Source of the DNA: Dichomitus squalens LYAD-421 SS1
Taxonomy: Eukaryota; Basidiomycota; Agaricomycetes; Polyporales; Polyporaceae
Reading direction: 5' to 3'
Assembly (NCBI RefSeq): GCF_000275845.1
Contig: NW_006766936.1
Span: 1-64,000 of the forward strand
Length of the DNA: 64,000 nt
The notes below the pieces were generated by a model. The model saw only the letters and a program-made list of their open reading frames with translations, did no database searches and had not been told where the DNA came from. Both the position numbers and the translations under genes were made by a program. Each line of letters begins with the position of its first letter. The first letter of the stretch is position 1. This document shows positions 33,968 through 46,446 of the stretch, in pieces.

Positions 33968-36900
33968 TCATACGACCTGGTGCATCTCGGCCTTCTCGCG
34001 GTCTGCGGGGGCGACGAGGACGTCGTCGGGCGCGGCGGTATCGAGGTCTGTGCGGTTCGACTGGGGGCCCTTGTAGTGCTTGCGGCCGCCGAGGACGTAC
34101 CAGACGCTACATGGTGGGGAGCGGTCAGCGACTCGGATACAGACTGGGCTTGCGGCCTAGGGGGGAAACGTACAGAGAGAGCAAGATGACGCCGCCGGTG
34201 ATGGGCTGCAACCGTCAGAGACCGATCAGCAGACAAGTCACTGCGATCGAAAAGGAGGACACGTACAGCGGCGTAGTTCATCGTGTTCCCATTGACCGGG
34301 AGCTCTGTAGGAAGCGCGAAGATGATGCACACGAACAGCGTCCACAGGATACAATTCACGTTCGCGATCCACCCAATGATCCCGTCGCCCATATAGAACG
34401 GCCCGGGCGTAAACTTGACCTCGGGATGATTCCTGTACCACCTCCGGCTACATACCCACCGTCAGCACGTTGTGCTTCCTCCACAGACACACAAACACCA
34501 GACCACACTCACCAGAAGATCGGGATGATGTACGACAAGTCGAGCGCCATCGCCGTCATCGCAAAAATCGCGTTGAGCGCGATATCGCTCGCGAGGTCGA
34601 GCAGCCCGGGCACGATCGCGACCACGGTGACGAGCCAGATCGCGCGCAGCGGCGTGCGCGTCCACGTGGACACGTGCCCGAAGAAGCCGCGGTCGGGCAG
34701 GCCCTTGTCGCGCGAGAACGCGTACACCGTACGCGACGCGGCCTGCAGCGCCGTCTGGCACACGAAGAACGCGGTGAGGCACACGAACGCCCAGATGAAC
34801 AGCGCCCCGGGCTTGCCCATGCGCAGGACCATGATCTATGTATGGCGAGGGGTAAGAAAACAAACGAGGTGAATTTAGCTCCCGATAGGAAGGAGGGGTT
34901 GTGTGGGTTTGTGTTTGGATCGCGGACTTACCTCGAGGAAGGCCGAGCCGGAGGGGCCGGGCAGGTTCTCGCTGTTTGCGGTGTGCGTGTGGTCAGCGGG
35001 CTCCGTCTTCGCGCGGGATGCCGTACCGCGAGGTTAAGATACGCACAGAGGTCCGGAGCAGAGCACGAGCACGATGTTTAGGATCCATCCAAAGATGCCC
35101 GTGCCGATCACCGCGATGAAAATGGCGGACGGGGCTGCAGATAAATGACCAGTCAGCGGATAGAAATTTCAACACCGTGATTGACGCGTACCTGCGTACG
35201 CCGCACGCCTCACTTCCTCTCTGCAGGCGTCGAGGGTTAGCCACCGCGCTCTATACGAGGGAGAATGATAGGCAGGGCGTGGACTTACGAGATATGAGCC
35301 GTAGCGTCATAGTCCTACAGTCACTGTCGGTATAAGCACCTCAGGCGCACAAGCCAATGGCCACTCACCGTCATCTGCGAGGCAAAAAAAACGTCAGCAT
35401 ATGCGCTTTCTGGTTCTGTCGTCTCGTCCACACGGGATCCGATCCGTCACAAATCTGGAAAAGTAGACGCACCGTCCACTGCACGCTGAGCAGTCCGAAT
35501 AGGAACGCAATGCCGTTGTTCCAGCCCCCGGTGTTGTTCACGAAACCGTCGCTCCCGAAGACGTACGACGCGCTGTGCATCTCGCTCCGCGGGGTCGTCG
35601 CGAGCAGGACGATGATGATGACTGAAAACAGCCCCCCATTCCGTCAACAGCCGTCCTCGCGTTTCGTCTCGAAACTATACTCACTGAACGTCGCGCCGAG
35701 GTTGATGAACACGAATCCGCTCGTCAGCCGCGCGAGCTGGCGCGTCGCCAGGCAGTTCTGCGGCCGGGGTCAGTGTCAGTGTCATTGCCGCGCCCCACAC
35801 CATCCCTCCAAAAATGTTAAAACAGAAACAAAAACGAACCAGGATTCCGTGCAGGACGAGCAGCCCCGCGAACAGCCCGACGCTCTTCCCCGCCGTGACC
35901 TCGTACGTGTCGCCGCGGCCGACGACGACGGCGGCCCAGATCATGTTCGCGAGCCCGAACTCGGTCGACGACAGCCCGACGATCTGGCCGAGGATATTCA
36001 GCCAGCCGACGACCCAGCCGACAATCGCGCGCTGGTTGCGCGGGACCAGCTGCGCTGATGCGGTGTATCTGGGGGATGTGATAACGTTGCGGGGGTCATC
36101 AGAAGTCAGAAGACGCGTTCGATTGGGCCGCGAGCACATGTCAAGGAGAGTTCGAACTCACAGGCCTCCGCAGGTGGGGAACGCGCTCACTATCTCCGCG
36201 ATAGAGGAGCCTGTGGATTTTGGTCAGTTTGGACGTTGTACTGAGGATATTACAGCGGTTTGCGTTTCAAGAAGCCCTTTCAGCAAAAAGATGCTTGGGT
36301 CGGTTGGGAGCTGAACCATATGCAAGCCTAATCAGGTAGCCAGACGCTATAAGACCCCACTGAGCGCGCTGCCCAGCAGGACCCAGCGAAGGGAGTTCAA
36401 GCGTCTTGAGTGGCAGATCGAACTCGCATCTTGCTCGGCTCTCTCAACGGCCTGAGCTTGTGTTTCTGGTAAGGGCCTACCGATATGCAAGCTACGGCGC
36501 ATTATGGCACCGATGGAGCTCGCGAAAATGAGGAAGATGGTCGCCGGGGGCGTGACGGCATAAGCTGCGTTCCCTGGATGTGCACCCACGCGGTCCGAGC
36601 TTTTCGCGCCTGAGCAACTTTTGCTATCGACCCGCTCCGGACATGAAGGATCCGAGCAAGCTCAGGTAGAGTTCCACAGTCGACTTGTGACCTCTACGCC
36701 CAGGCTAGTCTGGGGGGCCACGGATGCAATGGCGTCACTGAGATACGCGCGCAGGGAGCGTTTGACAGGCGGGGGCGATAACGCATGGGAAGGGAGCGAT
36801 ACGCACCGAGGGTGAAACACATCGTCGCGCCCAGGATCCAGCACCATGTCACCGAGGTCGGTCCCCCAAGGGTAAGAGGGGTATTGAAGGTGGTCGCGAT

Positions 36901-37150
36901 ACTGGAGCAGAGGCCCATGATGCTGAACGCGAAGCTGATCTGCGAGGATGTCAGACCGCGTTCTGGATGTGACGGAGAGTGATATACGCACGGTAGCGAC
37001 GTTGGAGAACTCGCGCTTGAACGATGGGACGTAGCCAATCTCGAGGAGCTTGTTGTCATCGTCGGCCGAGTTGTCGCTGGTGCTCGCGATGGAGCGGGTC
37101 TCTGCGCTCGCATCCTTTTTGAGCATGCTAGGGGAGTTCGGGGCGGGCAT
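33968..37150 (-). CDS. Amino-acid/GABA permease, APC superfamily
   Basis: A many-exon gene of about 560 residues. It begins MPAPNSPSMLKKDASAE with a hydrophilic N-terminus, then IGYVPSFKREFSNVATI before helix 1. Family landmarks in order: CSSIATTFNTPLTLGGPTS, SSIAEIVSAFPTCGGLYTAS, GWLNILGQIVGLSS, the DATAHISEEVRRA segment, and AASRTVYAFSRDKGLPDRG. RRWYRNHPEVKFTPGPF follows, and the C-terminus ends EKAEMHQVV at TGA 33968-33970. This fits UGA4/bi-directional amino-acid permeases, about 12 helices, moving GABA, choline or amino acids across the plasma or vacuolar membrane. Two oddities: a 6-nt exon (35369-35374) encoding Met-Thr before DYDATAH, and a 596-nt intron (36211-36806) where the others are about 50-100 nt. 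Confidence 0.87.
35369..35374 (-). other. 6-nt microexon in the permease gene
   Basis: Minus-strand CTCGCAG|ATGACG|GTGAGT. It is needed to keep the conserved frame between LSVQWT and DYDATAHIS. Without it the protein would lack two residues but stay in frame, so both forms are possible. Confidence 0.6.
36211..36806 (-). other. Unusually long intron (596 nt) in the permease gene
   Basis: The donor GTGCGT follows codons for ATMCFTL and the acceptor (ccacag) precedes SSIAEIV. The join is in frame and matches the family. The interior has no conserved gene; an insertion is likely. Confidence 0.65.
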
Positions 37151-38780
37151 GGTGGTGGTCGGAGGAAAGGGAAGGACGGCAGGAACGGACGAGAAGATAA
37201 CGCTAGGGCTTTATGCACTGCGGTGGTGGTGGATATCGTCGGTCGCGTGCCAAGAACTGCTCGTTGCCCGTTCGGGAAGCCGGCCACAAAAATCAAGAGG
37301 AACGCACGCGGTCCCTGGTCTGCCTCCCCCGGACTCCTCCCGTCATTCGGCCCCGCCATATCCCGACGCCGGCCGCGCCGTGTCTTCGTCCAACCAGAGC
37401 TGGAGACCGGTCGGTGTCCCCGGAGAATCGTTCTGGTCGGGCTGATCAGTCGCGGATGAGTCGAGGGAAAACCAATCGGGCGCGCGACTGTCGCAAAACG
37501 CGTCGCGAGCCATGCGCGTCCAATCACATCGCACGTGCGCCGCGCCACTACTCCCCGCCCGTCACAGGAGTTGCCGTCACAGGGGGCTGTGCGGTCTCTT
37601 ATCCGGATCTTGCCCGCCGAATCGGCCACACGGACGTCATCTACTACTTCCTGGCATGTGAGACATATGTGGCCACCTCCATCAGGGTGCTCTGGACCAG
37701 TGACATTGCTTTCAGGTTGTACGGTGTCGCGTGTCTGCTGTAGACGTTCCAGTACTTCCGGACACCGAAAGCCAAGACGCCTCTTGTTGCTACCCGGGCG
37801 ATACCGTGCTAAATTCTGATCTTGTGCCACGTCTAGCACAGGTCGTCTGGATGCTGTATATGTGGGACGCTCCGCTCCCGCTCTGGGGCATCGACGGACA
37901 GATGTGTGTGCCACAGGATCCTCGACACTCTTGCACAAGCAGCAAACATCCTTTCTTTACTGTATACTCCTCAAGCACCATTACGGACCTTGGAGCAGGT
38001 TTTCGAGGTGCCCAATCTGTGGTACGTCGCGAGGACATCGGGTCTCGGTGTAAAATCCAGCTGACGATGCCAATCATCCCGTGAAGGTCGAGACCAGTGA
38101 GTGCTCGACGAAGACTACGCGTAGTAATCTCATCGTTCACCCTCCGCAGGCCAATAGCCTATTCGTAGTAAGTATAACGCCCTTAGTCCTCTTACCTCAC
38201 TTATGTGCTTGGGTTCTACACGGCTGCAGCAGTGGCTACCCACAGGTCAAATAGTATCAATATGCGGCGGAGTCGAATGGCCGGATGGCGTATCTGTAGC
38301 TCACTGGCGTATAGCGTCTGGAGACGTAAGCTTTGCCTGTTGTCTGCTGGGCCGCGTCCATCTGTCCTGAGCCCGGTGTCCACTAAGCGGCAACGTGTTC
38401 ATGACCAGGACTTGTGTGAGCTGTGGCTTAGCCTTCGCGACAAGGGGCCACCAGAGACCTGAACGCTCCTGCTGTTCAGGTCGCCCTGACACCGGCCTTC
38501 ATCAGTACGTGATCGTGTCTTCGTCCCGCTTCCTAGAACGTACTAGGGTTTGCAGCTGCTTTGCTAGGTAGGTACAACTGCTGAAATGGCTTCCGCGCGG
38601 AAGCGTAAGTCGACGCCACCTACTGCTACACGACTCCTCATCTGACTGAAGTTGATCATGGGTTAGGTCCACATATCTGCACCGGTCGCCCACTGATGCC
38701 CAAACGAACCGGCTTCAAGTGAGAGTGCTCTGGACGGCCACTGAAGGAAACTTGCCTACATTTGTTGGCAGTACCCAGCA
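37151..38780. other. No gene recognised
   Basis: 5' region of the permease followed by sequence without a family match. A long minus-strand frame (36694-37938) is an out-of-frame read over permease exons. Confidence 0.35.
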
Positions 38781-38789
38781 GTAATCACC

Positions 38790-39370
38790 ATGTCTGTCAC
38801 GGCTGCTGCGACGGCCACCATTGCGACAATCGTGTCGTACTACCTGCTCAAGCGGTACGTACCGCATTCAGTCTGCAGTCTGTGAAGGCTGTGCGTGCAA
38901 CCTGACTACGTACTGCATAGGTCGACCGCGATCATCATGACGTCCATGACGCTGTCTAATGATGAATGACCCTATCTGACAGCCTGCCGCTAGTGTCTTC
39001 GCTCTTGCCACTACTCGTGTATCTGTGACTATCACCTCTTGAACACATGTTGTCCTGGGACTCACATCTCTTGCAGTGCTTCGCCAAGCTAGACATGTCC
39101 GCCAAGAGCAAGTCCAACAGCGCCCTCGCATTGCGTGCCTTGTCCCCGCCGACGCGGCCGTACAGTCTACAGCAACGCGTTTCTCACCCTGCTCCACGTC
39201 CGCGCGCATATAGCAGGCGTCTGGGACGACGGAGAGTCGACTGAAGACGCGCACGTATTCATGGAGAGGCATGTCGATAGTGTGAGTGTCAGGAAAGCCT
39301 TGGTGATGGTGGCTATATTCGATACTGCCCAGACTTGTCAAGGATCGTAATCCCGAGCTCAAGGAAGTAT
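38790..39370 (+). other. Weak gene-like fragment, unknown
   Basis: ATG at 38790 opens MSVTAAATATIATIVSYYLL followed by a good donor (GTACGT). An acceptor (cttgcag near 39077) leads into sequence with several stops. It could be the start of a small membrane protein gene that has decayed. No family could be fixed. Confidence 0.2.
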
Positions 39371-40763
39371 GGAGCGATTGGGGCCAGAGTCCTGCAAGCC
39401 AATCAGCGGAACTACAGGTCTTGGAGTCAGAGGACCACGAGGAGGCATGTCCGCTGTCAGCGACTATAGTCGGTGATCAGAGTTTGTTGAGCGGGACAGG
39501 ATGAGATGCGAGCGGGCATTTAACGAGGTCAACTTGAAACTAACACTTCTGATGAATACTCTCCGCCGGGACCCGTACGCAAACGCGCCGCTCTAACTCC
39601 GAGTTCTCCGACCGCTGCTCATGGTTTGCCATACTTCCAGGCCCGTTGACATTTGAACGCTGAAGTGGTCCGGTGACATAGGGGCGGCCTTCACGACGTA
39701 CCTCGCGTCTGTTCAGACGCCGAGGACAGACCTTGCTTTTCGGCAGGGTATACATCGCGGACACCCACCCCTGGCACACCTCAGGGCCCTATCCATCCGT
39801 GCTGGCTTCACGTGTGCTGTGTCCCTCAAACCAGTAATCATGGCTTTGAATGTGTTGGACTCCGACGAGGTGATGCCCATATATGGCGTCCGCCTCCAGA
39901 TATACGGCATCTGTAATGTGCGCAGAAAACAATGCATCCCTCGTTATTAACATAGGCAGATTTGATTCGCCATACGAAGTTCCGTTCTCGCGTCGCGGCT
40001 TCCTCGGCTTCAAGCTTCATTAAGTTGGCTTCCGTGTACGACTCCCGCTTCCCGCAAAATTTCACATCCCAACCAGGTATATGATCATCCTGACGCGTAA
40101 TCCCCTCGTGCGGCGGCCAATGTCTCTGTATCTCGCAGTAAGTCTTCCATGTTCGCACTGAATCCTGAACAACTTCCTAAGCTTGACAGGCGACTGCGGC
40201 CGTCACAAAGATAGGCTCGACGGGAAGCCGCAAACCACCTGCCGTACACGCGGCAACATCACAAGATATCTGATAAGATGGGCTAGGCTCGTATGCTCCG
40301 TGTCGTTCGTGTGCCAACGACTGCCTTCCTTTTCCTTCCCCAGGCACAGAAACGGTAGAAGGGCCGCAGAACCATAACAGCATCTCCAACACTCTCAGCC
40401 TTTCCCCCGGGCACAGGCCTTTCCGCGAATCAAAGCTTGCTGCCAGCCTTCTGGCTTGGCATGTCTTGTCAAGTTCGCTCCCACGCCTAGGCGGCACGAA
40501 CCCACGCACGCCGTCAAAGTCTCTCACTCTCCACGTCAATCACTCCCCATGCTCACCACACCTCCGCCGAAAGCGGGCGCACGATCCCACCCCGGTGGAC
40601 GCACTCTATCAGATAAGATGAACGGGTACTGGGTCAGGGTAGTCTCGCTCGCCTCGTCCCCCATCGCGTCCTCTCGGGAGGAAGGATTATTGACTTGCCA
40701 GCCTGTCCACCGCCGGCCCAAATTTCGCCTGCATCTACCAAGTGGAACGACCGTTGACCTTGT
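39371..40763. other. No confident gene; one orphan minus-strand frame
   Basis: The only frame worth noting is 39838-40158 on the minus strand (106 codons), which has charged, balanced composition (for example YTEANLMKLEAEEAATRERN) but no family match and no clear splice partners. The rest of the stretch is featureless up to the MFS gene leader. Confidence 0.25.
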
Positions 40764-43082
40764 ATGTCGTCCGTTGAAAAGATCACGAGCAGCGTGGGCA
40801 AGGACTCGCCCGTGGTCGACGAGAAGGAGAAGACGTCGGTTGACGTGCACGACGAGGGCTCGAGCCAGGATGAGCAGGCCCTAGTGCTGGGATACTCGAC
40901 CCCCGGCCTTGCGCCGAAGCCGAGGCTCCCGTATTGGTGGCAACTTGCCGTGATCGTCTTGACGTGCTTGTGTACCTGTGCGTATTCTTCTTCGTGTTAT
41001 GTATGCGAATTGGTGTGCTCACGGTGGGACCTGTTGCAGTCGGGAACCATTGGTCAAACGTGAGTGTTTTGCCGCATTGTTAGGAGGTCTATGAGTCGAC
41101 TGACTCGGACACCACAGGGTCTCATTGTGTCAGCATACTGCGAGACGCACTTAGCGGATTGGAGTCGTCTCTGACTTCTTTTTTCCAGGTCTCTCAAGAC
41201 GACGATCATTAAAGAGACGAAGATCAACAACTCCCAGTTTGCCACCCTGGTCCCCCCCGTTCACCCTCATCCATGCCGAGAACACTCAATGCTGACCCTC
41301 TTTTGCTGCGCAGGTTGCCGTCACGAACCTCGTCAATACATTCCTCTGCATCGGCCTCGGCTTCACCATCGACAGGTTCGGCGGCGCGAGCATGTCCGTC
41401 ATACTCGCGGCCTTCCACTTTGCGGGCGCGGTCGTCATGTCTGGGGCTGCGACAAACAACCTCAATAGCTACCCACTCCTTATTCTCGGCAAAGTCATCG
41501 CTGCCATCGGCGACGGCTCGCTCGACAACGCCCAGCATCGGATCTTTTCGACGTACTTTGCACCCGGCAGGGGCTTCGCGTTCTCCATCGGTGCGCCCTC
41601 CCCGCCCTCAGCCCGTATCATATCCCCACTGATTTGATTCGCGTATAGGTTTGATCTGGTCCATCGCGAATCTCGCCCAGTTCACCGGCCAGTCAACCGC
41701 GAACGTCATCACGGTGAACCTCGGCTCGTACGCCTGGGCGCTGTGGATCTCGTCCGTCATCTCCGCGTTCTCGTTGATATGCGCCATCTCCATCTTCTTC
41801 CTCGACCGCTACCTGCGCGCGCGGTACAACGTCACGGACCAGACGAATGGTCGCCGCCACGTGGGCGACCACGCGCGTCGCGGATTCGACTTCAAGGCTA
41901 TCAAGTACCTTCCGGCGACGTTCTGGCTTGTCGTGCTGTTTGCCGTCTTCGAGAACGCGGGCGTGCAGTCGTTCGTTTCTATTTCGACGTGAGCGCATCG
42001 CATTGCTGTGGATTTAGAGTCGGGGTCAGAGCTCAATCGGATTGACGGCGTTTGTAGGCAATTCGCTCAGCAGCGCCTGAAGAAGGGCGCGGTCATTGGC
42101 GGATGGGTGTCGAGCTTCTACCTGCTCCTTCCTGCTGGCTTGACCCCTTTCTTGGGCATCTATATTGATGTCTTCGGACAGCGCATTACCTTCCGTAAGT
42201 GTAGACGTTGTAACTCGATAGAGTCGTACGGCTCACAAAGGGCACCCGTCAGTGTTCTTGTCCGGTCTCACTTTCCTCATTTCCATGCTGCTTTTGAAGT
42301 TCTCTCACACCGTTCCTACCTTCGGTACGTTGGGAATAATTATACGTAAGCGGAAACTTGTGTTGACCTGACCCCTTACGATGCAGTCGCTGCGTACGTT
42401 TTCTATGCTTTGTCTCAAGCTGTCACGCCGGCACCACAGGTGGAGATCATCCGTAACATCATTCCCGACCCTCAATACTTCGCGACCGGGTAAGTCTGGA
42501 TGCTTTGCTAGCCTTTGCATTGTCTAATCTGCCATACCGTCACACAATAGCTTTGCCATCAAAAGTACGTTATGAGCCTCGCTCGCGTCACTCTTCATGC
42601 TGATCAGCCACGCAGAATCCGTTGTACAAGCCTCCATCGTCATCATCACCACCGCCGCCGGCAGGCTACAAGACCTCTCCGCGACGGACTCGCTCGACCC
42701 GGCCGTCTCGCTCTGGCTCGCCTATGCCTTCATCTCCGTCGCAGTGTCGGGCTTCATGCTCGCCATGGCGTACTTCGCGCCAAACGTTTTCCCCGCGGCG
42801 AGTCTCTCACAAGTTGCACCGCGTGACCTTCCCGGGGCCGTCGACAAGCTCGCGGCGGTGCGGGGCCTCACCGTGCCCAAGGTTGACCCCGCGGCTGAGG
42901 GCGCCAACGAGACGAAGGAGAAGGAGAAGATCCTGAAGTCGCCGAAGGTGACCTTGGGATGGGTGCCCTGGGCGTACTCTGCGGTGTCCCTCGCGGTTAT
43001 ATTCATAGGGTGGATCATGTTTGGTCTAGGAGTTGGATGGGGCGTGCACGGGAGTGTTGTCGCGGGTACCGTCGGGGAATGA
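40764..43082 (+). CDS. MFS transporter, MFSD1-like
   Basis: Many-exon gene of about 500 residues. The acidic N-terminal tail (MSSVEKITSSVGKDSPVVDE) precedes helix 1 (WWQLAVIVLTCLCTF). The segment GNHWSN, an 11-nt exon (41118-41128, giving GLIV), then SLKTTIIKETKINNSQFATL match the MFSD1-like lysosomal/vacuolar transporter group. IDRFGGASMS and LGKVIAAIGDGSLDNAQHRI follow, then WLVVLFAVFENAGVQSF and WVSSFYLLLPAGLTPFLGIY. The second half includes VEIIRNIIPDPQYFATGFAI, AYAFISVAVSGFML and a C-terminal helix ending VAGTVGE. MFSD1 relatives export small peptides or amino acids from lysosomes; the substrate here is unknown. Without the 11-nt exon the frame breaks, which supports its use. One donor (GTCCCC after TTTGCCACCCTG) is weak. 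Confidence 0.83.
41118..41128 (+). other. 11-nt microexon in the MFS gene
   Basis: accacag|GGTCTCATTGT|GTCAGC. It restores the frame between GNHWSN and SLKTT and adds the expected spacer residues. Confidence 0.6.
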
Positions 43083-43497
43083 GCTCCTTCCTCACATTCC
43101 AGTCCATTCGAATCTATGATGCTACACGAAAGTTCTATAGACAGCGGTGTATACGAGACTTCCGTGCGAACTTCGTTACGGAATACCAATTGGGGAAGTT
43201 CGTGAGGAAACCAGAATTAGTGCTAGGGCCAATATGTGGCGTTGGAATTCCAAACTTCGCTCAACTTCTGCCCACTTGGGCTGCCCTTCTCCGCGTCTTG
43301 ATATCACTGTCTGCTACGCCTGCAACGTGTCCTTCGTCTGGTCGTCCTGCGACGTGTCTGAGGACAGCATTTGCGCATCGGAGAATCTCTGGGATCAGTC
43401 GTCCACGTGCCTGCGACCACGTAGCGCGGCAGAGGTGACGTGTAACGCATAAAAGTACTGCTGCACGCGCCCGGTGCCCGCATACTCCTCCCTCATC
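43083..43497. other. Intergenic, promoter of the ER Hsp70 gene
   Basis: Holds the 3' region of the MFS gene and the upstream region of the chaperone. A TATA-like cataaaag at 43448-43455 lies about 45 bp before the start codon. Confidence 0.4.
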
Positions 43498-46446
43498 ATG
43501 ACCCGGCTCTGGCTGGTGCTCTGTCTATGGCTCTCGCTATGGTCGGAAAGCGTCCTTGGGTCTATTCTGGCAATCGACTATGGCGCGGACTTCATCAAAG
43601 CTTCGCTCATGAAGCCCGGCCAGCCATTCGACGTCCTCCTTAACCGGGACTCGAAGCGGAAGATTCAGTCGACGGTCGGGTGGAAGCAGAAGGATAGGTT
43701 GTTCGGACAGGACGCAGCGAACATTGTGAGTAAGTAATATCTCGGGCAAGTCGTGGATGCCAACGTCTTGCGTTACAAGGCTGGCCGATTCCCGCTCGAC
43801 TCGTTCTCGCACCTCAAGACCCTCCAGGGTGCTCCATACGAATCCGACGCGGTCTCTTTCTACACCGCCATTTCCTCCGCAGACACTGTCAAGACCGAAC
43901 GCGGCACAGTCGCGTTGCGTCGCTCGGACGGGACAGAATGGAGCGTCGAGGAACTCATCGCCATGCAGTTCGCGTATATTCGCGATTTGGCCGAGAGCAC
44001 TGCGGGCGAGAAGATTTACGACGTCATCGTCACCGTGCCGCCATACTACACGCAGTATGAGCGCGACGCGGTGGTGGACGCGATCGAAATCTCCGGCCTC
44101 CGTACCCTCGCGCTCATCAACGACGGCACAGCGGTGGCGGTCAACTATGCTATGACCCGTACGTTCTCCGAGCCCGAATACCATGTTATCTACGACGCGG
44201 GGGCATCCTCCATCCGTGCGACTGTAGTCGAGTTCGCGCCAGTCGCCTCGGATGGGAAGTCCAAGGCCGGGAAGGACGCTACCCAGATCACTGTCCACGG
44301 CGTCGGCTTCGACCGCTACACTGGCGGAACCGAACTGGACGCTCGTCTGCGGAACATGATGCTTGCTGACTTCGAAAAGCGGTACAAGCGGAGCATCAGC
44401 CAGGACAAGCGGGCGATGGCGAAGCTGTGGAAGGAGGCTGGTCGCGTGAAGGCTGTCCTGAGCGCAAACTCTGAGGCACAGGCGACGGTGAGTGCTGCGA
44501 CGCGACTCACATCCCGTTGCAGACAGAGCTAAGATGAATGACAATCAGATCGAGAGCCTCGCGTATGACCTTGACTACAAGGCGAAGTTCACGCGCGCGG
44601 AGTTCGAGACCGAGGCGAGAGACCTCAAACATCGTTTCGCAGTACCCATCCAGGAGGCGCTCGCGCGGTCTGGCCGAAAGCTGGTATGTCTGTATGGCCT
44701 CTCCAGCACTGTGTGACCTGACGGCGTAGTAGGACGATATCACTTCTGTCATCATGACCGGGGGAGCTACGCGCACACCGATGATCCAGGACGCGGTGAA
44801 GGCCGCCGTCGGCGCGAACAAGCTCGCGTACAACGTCAATGCCGACGAGGCCGCGGTCCTGGGTGCCGCTCTGCACGGCGCTAGCCTGAGTCGCCAGTTC
44901 AGGACGAAGGACATCCGAATCACGGACATTGGCCCTTATGACATCCACATCTCCTACCAGGCGGAGTCGAAGCAGCCCGGGGCGCGCCCACGAACAATTA
45001 ATAGCCTCGTCTTCCCCTCTGGCTCGAAGACGGGCACGAAGAAGACGCTGACATTCAAGCGCCAGGACGACTTCAAGGTTAAGCTCGGTTACAAGGTTCC
45101 CCTCCTTCGGTGAGCCTCTTCGATCTAATCTTGTATCGCCGTCTGATCTCGTTTGCAGCGGATGGCCCACGGACATCCTCGAAGCGGAGATCCAGGGCGT
45201 GGCCGAGGCGATCAAGAACATCACTGAGGCTGGCGCCACGGATCCCGTGGTGAAGGCCACTGTCATGCTCTCCGAGTCCGGCTTCGCGTCGATTCGTGAC
45301 GCTATGGTTACCGGCGAGTTCAAGGACGAGTCCATAGCTGGTGAGTGCAGTTCACCTGTAGGACTCGACAGTTGCGTCATGCGCGAGCGCAGGCAAACTG
45401 AAGGATTTCTTCGGTAAAGGTTCTCCGTCATCTGCGCCCGTCGATGAGACGACGGCGGACGTCGGCTCCGCAGAGGACGACACGGCCTCGACTTCCACGT
45501 CATCCTCGTTGGCCACGGAGGCAACCACGACGGTGTTCACGAAGAAGGAGCCGATCAACCTGGAGATCGAGGTCAAGTTCTCGTCCCTGCCGCCGCTGTC
45601 TGTCACGGAAAAGCGTGCGGGCCGTGAGAAGCTGAAGGCGATTGACGCGGAGGAGGGCGCGAAGAGGCGGCGCGAGGAGGCGCGCAACACGCTCGAGGGC
45701 TACATATACAAGCTCCGGGACCTGCTCGCGGACGAGTCGTCTGATTCGCCGTTCATGAAGTGCTCGCAATCATCGGAGCGCAAGAGGCTCGCGGAGAAGG
45801 TGGACGAGGCGTACGCGTGGCTGCAGGAACACGGAGACGATGCGGACACGATACAGTACATTGACCAACGAAGCGCACTAGAGTACGTACCCGTTCTTCT
45901 GGAGCGACGCACGATGACTGACGTCCGCGCAGGAGCCTAGAACGACCGATTGTCCACCGGTACAAGGAGATCGAGGAGTTCCCGCAGGCGCTGAACAACA
46001 GCCAGATGTGGAACTGGAGCTCGCGCATGTTCCTGACGGAGGCGCGGCTGAACACGACGAAGGAGCTCGAGGCCGGCTTGCCCACGAAGTACACGAAGGA
46101 AGAGCTGGACGAGTTTGAGAAAGTGCTGAAGGACCACGAGTCGTGGTTGAACGAGTGGGTGGAGAAGCAGAAGAAGGTGAAGATGAACGAGGACCCGGTG
46201 ATCCTCTCGAGCGAGATGCGGGCGCGGGCGAAGGTGCTCGAGAACCACCTCCAGAAGCTCTACAAGAAGCGGCCGCCAAAGGCGCCGAAGAAGTCGTCCT
46301 CTTCGTCGGCGTCGACCAGTAGTAGCAGTAGTAGTGAGAGCACGACGGGGAGCGCGGAGGGGACGGCGTCGGCGTCGGCGTCGGCGTCGAGCGCGTCCGA
46401 TACGGCTAGCTCGAGCCAGGACCCGCATCGTCATGAAGAACTGTAG
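43498..46446 (+). CDS. ER-lumen Hsp70-type chaperone, HYOU1/GRP170/LHS1 family
   Basis: Seven exons, about 870 residues. The start at 43498 opens a signal peptide (MTRLWLVLCLWLSLWSESVLG) directly followed by the Hsp70 fold SILAIDYGADFIKASLM. Further ATPase-domain landmarks are VTVPPYYTQYERDAVVDA, LINDGTAVAVNYAM, the phosphate-2-like loop YDAGASSIRATVVEF, and VIMTGGATRTPMIQD. The substrate-binding and long helical C-terminal regions follow, then a Ser/Thr-rich stretch and the ending PHRHEEL. HEEL resembles the HDEL retention signal. Grp170/Lhs1 proteins act as nucleotide exchange factors for BiP and as holdases in protein import and folding. The first intron (43726-43779) joins AANI to AGRFPLDSF, the usual site for the family. 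In the phosphate loop, Ala-Ser replaces the common Met-Gly pair, typical of divergent family members rather than a defect. Confidence 0.9.

Noticed and set aside
36694..37938. A 414-codon minus-strand open frame
   Set aside because: It runs out of frame over the first permease exons; composition is Arg/Pro/Ser-rich and no family is visible. The permease frame explains the region.
38790..39250. Possible MAPEG-type membrane protein
   Set aside because: A hydrophobic start and a short AKSKSNSALAL piece suggested it, but the conserved Asn-x-x-Gln-Arg-x-x region could not be read and stops follow.
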